Below, piece after piece: positions 15,910 to 22,960 of a stretch of 26,660 nt of DNA (its first letter is position 1; each line of letters begins with the position of its first letter). The DNA lies in NCBI GenBank assembly GCA_900553885.1, contig USFD01000042.1, forward strand, positions 1 to 26,660, given 5' to 3'. The notes below the pieces were generated by a model that searched no databases, had not been told where the DNA came from, and worked only from the letters and a program-made list of their open reading frames with translations. The position numbers and the translations under genes were made by a program. The DNA is from an uncultured Ruminococcus sp. (GTDB taxonomy: Bacteria; Bacillota; Clostridia; Lachnospirales; Lachnospiraceae).

Positions 15910-17966
15910 TTAAAGAAGGAGTTTTCTTAGGAAAGAGATATGAGATTCTGGGCCGTATCGGGTCCGGCGGCATGGCTGACGTATATAAAGGGAAAGACCA
16001 TAAGCTGAACCGGTATGTGGCGATCAAGGTGCTGAAAAGCGATTACCGCAATGATCAGGTATTTATCCAGAAGTTTTTAAGCGAGGCCCAGGCGGCAGCC
16101 GGGCTGATGCATCCCAATGTAGTAAATGTATATGATGTGGGACAGGACAGGGGCCTGTTCTATATGGTTATGGAGCTGGTGGAAGGTATTACGCTGAAAG
16201 ACTATATCGAAAGAAAAGGCAAACTTTCGGCAAAAGAGACGATCAGTATCTCCATCCAGATGGTGACCGGGCTTCAGGCTGCTCATAACCATCATATTAT
16301 ACACCGGGATATTAAGCCGCAGAACATTATCATTTCCAAAGAAGGCAAGGTAAAGGTAACGGATTTCGGAATCGCCCGGGCGACTACGGCTACCAAGACA
16401 ATCAGCACCAGTGTTATGGGATCTGTGCACTATACGTCGCCGGAGCAGGCACGCGGGGGTGCGGTAGACGAGAAGAGCGATATTTATTCCGTTGGCATTA
16501 CCATGTATGAGATGATTACCGGACATGTTCCTTTTGACGGGGATTCCACCGTATCGGTGGCTCTGAAGCATCTTCAGGAGGAGATGGTTTCCCCGGCGGA
16601 GGAGGTGCCGGATATACCATACAGTCTGGAGTGCATTATTATGAAATGTACTCAGAAAAATCCGGAGCGCAGATACCATGACTGCGCGTCTCTGATCCAG
16701 GATCTGAAGCGTTCTCTTGTGGATCCGGACGGGGATTTCGTCACTATGGGCGCGGTGCCGGGGGATTCGGACCGCACGGTTGTTATGTCCACAGAGGAAA
16801 TCCGTCAGCTGCAGGGGCAGGACTACGATGAGGATGAGGACGATGACGACGACTACGACAGTGATTACGATGAAGACGACGATGATGAAGATGAGGATGA
16901 CCGTGAGTACGCGGGAAGGCGCAGAAAAAAGAAGGACGTAAATCCGGATACGAAGAAAATCATGCGTATCCTTATGATTGTGGCCGGCGTAGTTATCGCG
17001 CTTCTTATACTGTTCCTGATCGGAAATGCCGTGGGTCTGTTCAGCGGGCCGGGAATCGGCACCTCAAGTGAGAAAGAACTGGTAAGAGTTCCGGATCTGA
17101 GAGGAATGACAGAAGATGAGGCAAGAGACGAACTGAGCAAGTATGAACTGGGACTGGATGTGGCCGGAGAGGAACCGTCCAATGAGTATAAGGAGGGAGA
17201 AATCAAGAGCCATACACCGGGACCGGATGAAAGAGTAGAGAAGCATACCACAATAGAAGTAATTCTCAGTACCGGCGAAGAAGCGAAGACTGTAGCTGTG
17301 CCGAATGTGGTTAATGAGGAAGAATCCAGGGCTGAACAGATGCTGCGTGAAGCAGGACTGAAGGTGACAAAAGGCGATGCACAGTACAGCAGTGATGTAG
17401 CCGAAGGCTATGTAATCTCCTGCAATCCGGATGTGGGAACCGAGGTGGATGAAGGAAGCAGTGTTGAGATTATTGTAAGTCTGGGCACTCAGCCCGCGAC
17501 AGTACCGAAACTGACAGAAGGAACCGCGGCAGAGGCGGAAGCGGCCCTCAGCGAAGCGGGTCTGACAGGCAGCGCAACCGAAGAATACAGCGATGACGTG
17601 GCGGAAGGCATAGTGATCTCCCAGAGCATAGATCCGGGAACTGAGGTGTCACGAGGCACGACAGTATCCTATGTTGTAAGCCGCGGACCGGAAACCAAGA
17701 TTGTAAATGTGCCCGATATTATGGGGATGGATGAAGCTACGGCAAGCCAGACGCTTTCTCAGTACGGGCTGGTCGGCCAGTATGCGGGAGAAAGCTACAG
17801 CGATGATTACGGGGCAGGACAGATCTGCAGGATCTCTCCAACAAAGGGAACCAGGGTATCGGAAGGCACTGTAGTACAGTACTGGATCAGTGTGGGATCA
17901 GAGAGCACCACAGAGCCGGATACGCCGGACAGCGGAACGGAGACGGACGAAAATGCGGGATCCTGA
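15906..17966 (+). CDS. prkC: PASTA-domain transmembrane Ser/Thr kinase (PrkC/Stk family)
   Basis: Muropeptide-sensing kinase, 686 aa. The N-terminal kinase domain (about 12-275) has GSGGMADVY, catalytic Lys41, HRD (133-135), DFG (153-155) and a Thr-rich activation loop (ATTATKTISTSVMGSVHYTSPEQ). A juxtamembrane segment contains DRTVVM around Thr291, then a 27-residue run of almost only Asp/Glu/Tyr at 306-332, then a basic stop (RRRKKKD). One helix (about 352-378) crosses the membrane. Outside are four PASTA repeats beginning near residues 395, 465, 533 and 602, then a Thr/Asp/Glu-rich tail. PASTA domains bind peptidoglycan or lipid II, and such kinases control growth, wall synthesis and dormancy exit. 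The long acidic insert is unusual. The gene is coupled to the phosphatase by ATGA. Confidence 0.95.
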   Translation: MIKEGVFLGKRYEILGRIGSGGMADVYKGKDHKLNRYVAIKVLKSDYRNDQVFIQKFLSEAQAAAGLMHPNVVNVYDVGQDRGLFYMVMELVEGITLKDYIERKGKLSAKETISISIQMVTGLQAAHNHHIIHRDIKPQNIIISKEGKVKVTDFGIARATTATKTISTSVMGSVHYTSPEQARGGAVDEKSDIYSVGITMYEMITGHVPFDGDSTVSVALKHLQEEMVSPAEEVPDIPYSLECIIMKCTQKNPERRYHDCASLIQDLKRSLVDPDGDFVTMGAVPGDSDRTVVMSTEEIRQLQGQDYDEDEDDDDDYDSDYDEDDDDEDEDDREYAGRRRKKKDVNPDTKKIMRILMIVAGVVIALLILFLIGNAVGLFSGPGIGTSSEKELVRVPDLRGMTEDEARDELSKYELGLDVAGEEPSNEYKEGEIKSHTPGPDERVEKHTTIEVILSTGEEAKTVAVPNVVNEEESRAEQMLREAGLKVTKGDAQYSSDVAEGYVISCNPDVGTEVDEGSSVEIIVSLGTQPATVPKLTEGTAAEAEAALSEAGLTGSATEEYSDDVAEGIVISQSIDPGTEVSRGTTVSYVVSRGPETKIVNVPDIMGMDEATASQTLSQYGLVGQYAGESYSDDYGAGQICRISPTKGTRVSEGTVVQYWISVGSESTTEPDTPDSGTETDENAGS

Positions 17967-18006
17967 CAGCAGAATGATACGTACGGAGAAAGAAAACATT
18001 GCTGCC

Positions 18007-18885
18007 ATGCATGGAAAAATTGTAAAAGGAATTGCCGGATTCTACTATGTTCATATAGTAGAATCCGGTGTTTATGAATGTAAAGCAAAAGGAATCTTCC
18101 GCAGGGACGGAATAAAACCTCTTGTAGGGGATGATGCGGAGATAGAGATTCTGGATGAAAAGGAAAAAGAAGGGAATATTGTCAGGCTGCTCCCGAGAAA
18201 AAATGAGCTGATCCGTCCGGCAGTGGCCAATATTGATCAGGCACTGATTGTATTTGCAGTGACGGAGCCAAAGCCTCACATTCATCTTCTGGACCGGTTC
18301 CTTGTAACTATGGAGAGCCGGGAGATCCCTGCGGTGCTCTGCTTTAACAAGACGGACATTGCTGAGAGCCCGGAAATTGCAGAACTGCAGGACATATATG
18401 CATCCTGCGGATATCCGGTCCTTTTCACCAGCGCCAGAGAAGAAAAAAATATTGAAGAGCTTAAGCGTCTCCTGAAAGGAAAGACGACAGCTATAGCCGG
18501 CCCTTCCGGGGTGGGGAAATCATCTCTGATCAATCTGCTTCAGTCAGAGATCCGGATGGAGACCGGAAGCGTCAGCCGGAAGATCGCCAGAGGCCGTCAT
18601 ACAACGCGGCATTCTGAGTTGATTGTTCTGGGAGAGGATTCTTATATTATGGATACGCCGGGATTCAGTTCCCTTTATATAGATGATCTTCAGAAAGAAG
18701 ATTTAAAATATTATTTTCCCGAATTTCTGCCCTTTGAAGGAATGTGCAGATTTAACGGCTGCAGCCATATCCATGAACCTGGCTGTGCAGTCGCGGAAGC
18801 TGTGGAATCAGGGCGGATACACCGGATCAGATACAGGGATTACGTGGACATGTACCACGAACTGGAAGAAAGGAAAAGGTATTAG
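18007..18885 (+). CDS. rsgA: Ribosome small-subunit assembly GTPase RsgA
   Basis: Circularly permuted GTPase that aids late 30S maturation, 292 aa from the chosen start. An N-terminal OB fold (about 1-70) is followed by the permuted motifs: NKTD at 114-117 (G4), then SA (G5), GPSGVGKS at 165-172 (G1) and DTPGF (G3). The C-terminal zinc site is Cys247, Cys252, His254 and Cys260. The frame is open upstream to 17890, but family proteins begin M-x-GKIxKGIxGFYYV, so the ATG at 18007 is preferred. Its ribosome-binding site is poor (GGAG about 18 nt away); in-frame ATGs at 17974 and 17953 are alternatives. A long perfect hairpin covers codons 10-21. Confidence 0.93.
   Translation: MHGKIVKGIAGFYYVHIVESGVYECKAKGIFRRDGIKPLVGDDAEIEILDEKEKEGNIVRLLPRKNELIRPAVANIDQALIVFAVTEPKPHIHLLDRFLVTMESREIPAVLCFNKTDIAESPEIAELQDIYASCGYPVLFTSAREEKNIEELKRLLKGKTTAIAGPSGVGKSSLINLLQSEIRMETGSVSRKIARGRHTTRHSELIVLGEDSYIMDTPGFSSLYIDDLQKEDLKYYFPEFLPFEGMCRFNGCSHIHEPGCAVAEAVESGRIHRIRYRDYVDMYHELEERKRY
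18035..18068. repeat. 14-bp perfect inverted repeat within the rsgA 5' coding region
   Basis: CCGGATTCTACTAT (18035-18048) is the exact reverse complement of ATAGTAGAATCCGG (18055-18068), with a 6-nt loop, GTTCAT. It lies about 30 nt inside the rsgA reading frame and would form a very stable stem near the start codon. No U-tract follows (TGTTTATG), so simple termination is unlikely. Confidence 0.85.
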
Positions 18886-18888
18886 GGC

Positions 18889-19551
18889 ATGAAAAAAATT
18901 CTGGCGCCGTCAATTCTCTCAGCGGATTTTAAAATATTGGGGGAACAAATCAGAGAGACTGAAAAGGGAGGGGCACAGTACATCCATTTTGATATAATGG
19001 ACGGTATGTTTGTCCCGAGTATTTCCTTTGGAATGCCGGTGCTCTCTTCGATAAAAAATCTGACCGGCCAGACGATAGACGCACATCTTATGGTCACGGA
19101 ACCGGTCAGACTTATGGAAGATTTTGTAAAATGCGGGGCAGATATTCTTACCATTCACTATGAAGCATGTACAGATCTGCAGGCGGATCTTGACTGCATT
19201 CACAGTCTGGGGGTGAAGGCGGGGATATCTGTGAAGCCCGAGACGCCGGTGGATGTTCTGGAACCATATCTGGATCAGGCGGATATGTTCCTTGTTATGT
19301 GTGTGGTTCCGGGATTCGGGGGACAGACATTCCTTCCCGGATCCATCGAGAAGATCCGGCAGCTGCGGGACATGCTCGACGCGAGAGGTATGAAGAAGGA
19401 CATCGAGGTGGATGGAGGAATCCACCATTCAAATGTGACACAGGTGCTGGATGCCGGAGCAAATGTAATTGTGGCCGGATCTGCAGTGTATCACGGAGAT
19501 GTCAGGGATAATACGGAAAGATTTATGGAGATTTTAAAGGATTATGAGTAA
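18889..19551 (+). CDS. rpe: Ribulose-phosphate 3-epimerase
   Basis: Interconverts ribulose-5-phosphate and xylulose-5-phosphate in the pentose phosphate pathway, 220 aa, a TIM-barrel protein. Recognised features are LAPSILSADF (Ser8), HFDIMDGMFVPSISFG with metal ligand His33 and catalytic Asp35, DAHLMV (His65), VPGFGGQ, and EVDGGI (Asp175), which together give the metal site and two acid/base Asp residues. The ATG follows the rsgA stop by 3 bp, and the 3' end overlaps thiN by 8 bp. The order rsgA-rpe-thiN is common in Firmicutes. Confidence 0.97.
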   Translation: MKKILAPSILSADFKILGEQIRETEKGGAQYIHFDIMDGMFVPSISFGMPVLSSIKNLTGQTIDAHLMVTEPVRLMEDFVKCGADILTIHYEACTDLQADLDCIHSLGVKAGISVKPETPVDVLEPYLDQADMFLVMCVVPGFGGQTFLPGSIEKIRQLRDMLDARGMKKDIEVDGGIHHSNVTQVLDAGANVIVAGSAVYHGDVRDNTERFMEILKDYE

Positions 19552-20197
19552 ACGGACTGTAATTGTAAGCGGAGGTATGCTGGAGGAGGATTTTGTACTT
19601 CCGATTCTGAAAGATGAAGATACGGAATTTATAATCGGGGTGGACAGAGGACTTGTATTTCTCTACGACCATGATATTAAACCAGACTATATTGTGGGAG
19701 ATTTCGACAGCACGCCGGAACGGCTTGTGGCGTATTACCGGGAAGAAGTGAATGTGCCCATACGGGAATTCAATCCTGTCAAGGATGCGTCGGATACGGA
19801 AATTGCACTCAGACTCTGTCTGGACATGAGAAGAAAGGAGATCTGGATCGTGGGCGGAACAGGCAGCCGTCTGGATCACCTGTGGGCAAACGTACAGTGC
19901 CTGCAGATTGCTCTCGATGCAGGAGCAAATGCCAGAATCCTGGACAGCCACAATCAGATCAGACTTCTGAATCAGGGGATTACCCTGAAGAAGGAGGAGG
20001 CTTTCGGCCCGTATTTTTCGCTGTTTCCGCTGGAACTTCCGGTGGATGATTTTAATATCAGCGGGGCAAAGTACCCTCTGAAAAACCATTTCCTGAAACC
20101 GTCTGACAGTCTTTGTGTCAGCAATGAGTTCCAGGAGGATGAGGTGAAAATATCCTTTGCCTACGGCCGGGTTATCCTGATGGAAACCAGAGACTGA
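19544..20197 (+). CDS. thiN: Thiamine pyrophosphokinase
   Basis: Transfers pyrophosphate from ATP to thiamine to make the cofactor TPP, 217 aa. The family's acidic metal/ATP motif is GDFDS at 52-56, followed by KDASDTEIALRLC and GGTGSRLDHLWANV. The C-terminal beta-sandwich domain (about 140-217) contains SLFPLE and ISGAKYPL, which line the thiamine pocket in related enzymes. The ATG lies within the last codons of rpe (8-bp overlap). No TPP riboswitch was seen in front of the operon. Confidence 0.93.
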   Translation: MSKRTVIVSGGMLEEDFVLPILKDEDTEFIIGVDRGLVFLYDHDIKPDYIVGDFDSTPERLVAYYREEVNVPIREFNPVKDASDTEIALRLCLDMRRKEIWIVGGTGSRLDHLWANVQCLQIALDAGANARILDSHNQIRLLNQGITLKKEEAFGPYFSLFPLELPVDDFNISGAKYPLKNHFLKPSDSLCVSNEFQEDEVKISFAYGRVILMETRD

Positions 20198-20258
20198 GGG
20201 CAGACCGGCGGATTGGAACTGTCCGCTGTAAATATTTATACAAGGAGATTAAGGATAA

Positions 20259-21356
20259 ATGAAACTGGGAATTGTAGGACTACCGAATGTTGGAAAAAGC
20301 ACATTGTTTAATTCACTGACAAAGGCGGGGGCAGAGTCTGCCAACTATCCGTTCTGTACGATAGACCCGAATGTGGGAGTTGTAACTGTTCCGGATAAGC
20401 GCCTGGATGTGCTTGGCGAGATGTACCATACAAAAAAGATCATTCCGGCAGCTATAGAGTTTGTTGATATTGCGGGTCTGGTAAAAGGCGCTTCAAAAGG
20501 TGAGGGACTGGGCAACCAGTTTCTGGCCAACATCAGAGAAGTGGATGCCATCGTCCATGTGGTAAGATGTTTTGAAAACAGCAATATCGTCCATGTGGAC
20601 GGAAGCATTGATCCTATGAGAGATATTGAAACGATCAATCTTGAGCTTATCTTCTCTGATCTGGAGATACTGGAGCGCAGGATCGCAAAGACAGTGAAAC
20701 TTTCCCGCAACGATAAGACAGCGGCCAAAGAACTGGATCTTCTGAACCGCCTGAAAGCCCATCTGGAAGAAAACAAGCTTGCAAAAAGCTTTGTCACCGA
20801 GGATGAAGATGAACAGGCCTGGTTTGCCGGGTATAATCTGCTTACAGCCAAGCCGGTTATTTTTGCGGCAAATGTATCAGAGGATGATCTGGCAGACGAC
20901 GGAGCTTCCAATCCGGGTGTGCAGGCTGTACGGGAATATGCGCAGAAGGAAAACTGCGAGGTATTTGTAGTCTGTGCTGAGATTGAAGAAGAGATCTCTC
21001 AGCTGGACGATGACGAGAAAAAGATGTTCCTGGACGATCTGGGCCTGGAGGAGTCCGGTCTGGAGAAGCTGATCAAGGCCAGCTATCATCTTCTCGGGCT
21101 GATCAGTTATCTGACGGCAGGGGAACCGGAAGTCCGCGCCTGGACCATTAAGAAGGGAACAAAAGCGCCTCAGGCAGCCGGCAAGATCCATTCCGATTTT
21201 GAGAGAGGATTTATCCGTGCCGAGGTGGTAAGCTATGACGATCTGATGGCATGCGGTTCTCATGCAGCGGCAAAAGAAAAGGGACTGATCCGTCTGGAAG
21301 GCAAGGATTACGTTGTGCAGGACGGCGATATTATGCTGTTCCGTTTTAATGTATAA
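20259..21356 (+). CDS. ychF: Ribosome-associated P-loop ATPase YchF
   Basis: Conserved Obg-family nucleotidase, 365 aa, that binds the ribosome and prefers ATP. G1 is GLPNVGKST (7-15) and G3 is DIAGLVKGASKGEG. The usual G4 NKxD is replaced by NVSE at 205-208, the change that gives YchF its ATP preference. A coiled-coil insertion (about 125-200, rich in Glu/Lys/Leu) and the C-terminal TGS-like domain (ending KDYVVQDGDIMLFRFNV) complete the fold. AAGGAGATTAAGG precedes the ATG. The gap of 61 bp from thiN is longer than elsewhere in this run. It may hold a weak promoter, but none is convincing. Confidence 0.96.
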   Translation: MKLGIVGLPNVGKSTLFNSLTKAGAESANYPFCTIDPNVGVVTVPDKRLDVLGEMYHTKKIIPAAIEFVDIAGLVKGASKGEGLGNQFLANIREVDAIVHVVRCFENSNIVHVDGSIDPMRDIETINLELIFSDLEILERRIAKTVKLSRNDKTAAKELDLLNRLKAHLEENKLAKSFVTEDEDEQAWFAGYNLLTAKPVIFAANVSEDDLADDGASNPGVQAVREYAQKENCEVFVVCAEIEEEISQLDDDEKKMFLDDLGLEESGLEKLIKASYHLLGLISYLTAGEPEVRAWTIKKGTKAPQAAGKIHSDFERGFIRAEVVSYDDLMACGSHAAAKEKGLIRLEGKDYVVQDGDIMLFRFNV

Positions 21357-21424
21357 AAAGCCGGGAGATACGGCAGACAGTATCAGAATTTTATCCATAG
21401 ACTGAAGAAGGGAGCAAAAAAGAC

Positions 21425-22384
21425 ATGCATTATGATATCAGCTTTCCTCATCTTGGAATCAAACTGGAACATGTGGGAAAAACGGTCAGCATATTCGGCT
21501 TTCAGGTAGCCTATTACGGCATTATTATCGGAGCGGCGATTCTGATCGGTTTTCTGATCGCTACATCTGAGGCAAAGCGGACCCGCCAGAATCCGGATGA
21601 TTATCTGGATATGGGAATTATCGGTGTGATCGCCGGAATCGTGGGAGCCAGACTTTATTTCGTGATTTTTTCCTGGGATCTGTACAAAGACAATCTGCTG
21701 GATATTTTCAATCTCAGGGAAGGCGGCCTTGCAATTTACGGCGGAGTAATTGCGGCGGTAATCGCGACCTTTGTTCTGGCGCGGATTAAACATCTCTCCC
21801 CTTTTCAGATCCTTGATACCATAGCTCTTGCGCTTCTTAACGGACAGATGCTTGGACGCTGGGGGAATTTCTTTAACCGGGAGGCATTCGGAGAGTATAC
21901 AGACAGTCTGTTTGCAATGAGGCTGCCGCTGGATGCCGTGCGTCCGGGAGATGTGACAGATCTGATGCGGGAGAATATAGAACGGATTGACGGGATCAGT
22001 TATATTCAGGTTCATCCTACTTTCCTCTATGAATCTGTCTGGTGCTGTATCCTGCTTATTCTGCTGTTCCTGTACAGAAAACACAAAAAATATGAAGGAG
22101 AACTGTTCCTTCTGTACATTTTCGGATATGCGCTGGGAAGAGTCTGGATCGAAGGACTCCGGACAGATCAGCTTCTTCTGCCGGGGATCGGGCTTCCCGT
22201 ATCGCAGATTCTGGCCGGCTGCATTGTAATATTTGCAGGGGCTGCGCTTTTGTATCTGCGGAAGCATCATAAGGGAATTCCAATGCTTAAAAGCGCAAAG
22301 AAATACGAGCCTATGCCGGGGACAATCGAGGGGAAAAAACCGCCGAAAAAGAAGGAAAGAATTTTTAAATTCAAAGAGAAATAA
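21425..22384 (+). CDS. lgt: Prolipoprotein diacylglyceryl transferase
   Basis: Membrane enzyme that attaches diacylglycerol to the lipobox cysteine of prolipoproteins, 319 aa. There are about seven helices. Signature pieces are GARLYFVIF, EGGLAIYGGVI, the Lgt motif GRWGNFFNREAFG (G144-R145 onward), HPTFLYES, and RVWIEGLRTDQ near the C-terminus. A basic tail (KKPPKKKERIFKFKEK) is cytoplasmic. GAAGGGAGC lies upstream of the ATG. Its substrates would include the sugar-binding lipoprotein encoded at 1702-3024. A hairpin terminator follows at 22391, so lgt probably ends this transcription unit. Confidence 0.96.
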   Translation: MHYDISFPHLGIKLEHVGKTVSIFGFQVAYYGIIIGAAILIGFLIATSEAKRTRQNPDDYLDMGIIGVIAGIVGARLYFVIFSWDLYKDNLLDIFNLREGGLAIYGGVIAAVIATFVLARIKHLSPFQILDTIALALLNGQMLGRWGNFFNREAFGEYTDSLFAMRLPLDAVRPGDVTDLMRENIERIDGISYIQVHPTFLYESVWCCILLILLFLYRKHKKYEGELFLLYIFGYALGRVWIEGLRTDQLLLPGIGLPVSQILAGCIVIFAGAALLYLRKHHKGIPMLKSAKKYEPMPGTIEGKKPPKKKERIFKFKEK

Positions 22385-22388
22385 AAAA

Positions 22389-22416
22389 AGAAGGACAGGC
22401 GGAAGTCTGTCCTTTT
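22389..22416 (+). terminator. Hairpin terminator after lgt
   Basis: AAGGACAG (22391-22398) pairs with CTGTCCTT (22407-22414), extended by a G·T and an A-T pair, around an 8-nt loop. An A-rich stretch precedes it and only TTTT follows, so termination may be partial and leave read-through into the FHA gene 28 bp later. Confidence 0.6.
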
Positions 22417-22444
22417 GTGGTTTATAAAGCGGAGGGAAATGATG

Positions 22445-22960
22445 ATGAAAGACTATTTCGAAGGATGGGAAGACAAAGCAAACGTACAGATCCCCGGGAG
22501 AAAGCAGAGCGGATTGCAGGACGGAATTGTTGTCAGAAAACCGGTTAAGCCGATCAGAGAGAAAAGACCGGAAGAGCAGGAGGAAATATATGATGGAGAC
22601 GCGCCTACCGTTCTTCTTTCTCCGGAGATGAATCCCCGGGCATATATCCGGAGAGTTTCCACCGGAGAAGAGGCAGAGGTTGACAAAGACGGATTTGTGA
22701 TCGGAAAATCTGTGGAGGCGGATTTTGTAGTGAAATCAAATCCTACCGTCAGCAGAAAACATGTAGAAATCAGGATTCGTCCGGACGGTTACTGGCTGGA
22801 GGATCTGGGTTCGTCTAACCACGTTTTCGTGGACGGAAGACAGATTACGGAGCCGGTAAAGCTTACAGATGGCATGAGATTTACCCTGTCTCTGGATGAA
22901 GAGTTTGAATTTTTAGTCAGAATGGGAAAAGAGGATGGATGTAGGAAAAAATTTATCTGA
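22445..22960 (+). CDS. FHA-domain phosphothreonine-binding protein
   Basis: Cytosolic adaptor, 171 aa. Three ATGs lie in tandem (22439, 22442, 22445); GGAGGG at 22431-22436 is best spaced for the third. Residues 1-65 are a charged, probably disordered tail containing APTVLLSPE around Thr55. The FHA domain (about 67-164) has GKS at 87-89 (in place of the usual GR), SRKH with Ser103 and His106 (the phosphopeptide-binding SxxH), and LGSSNHVFVDG, where the family's NGT is replaced by NHV. The core phosphothreonine contacts look intact. It overlaps the next kinase gene by 26 bp. A threonine-bearing tail attached to an FHA domain recalls adaptors such as actinobacterial GarA, which are switched by tail phosphorylation; that parallel is inference. 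Confidence 0.88.
   Translation: MKDYFEGWEDKANVQIPGRKQSGLQDGIVVRKPVKPIREKRPEEQEEIYDGDAPTVLLSPEMNPRAYIRRVSTGEEAEVDKDGFVIGKSVEADFVVKSNPTVSRKHVEIRIRPDGYWLEDLGSSNHVFVDGRQITEPVKLTDGMRFTLSLDEEFEFLVRMGKEDGCRKKFI

Noticed and set aside
16717..16941. Met/Thr-rich ORF in a second frame of the PASTA kinase
   Set aside because: It is the frame-shifted reading of the GAY acidic repeat. Low-complexity product without start signals.
20198..20258. Promoter upstream of ychF (TTGGAA with downstream AT-rich stretch)
   Set aside because: No -10 hexamer matched well at 16-18 bp spacing.
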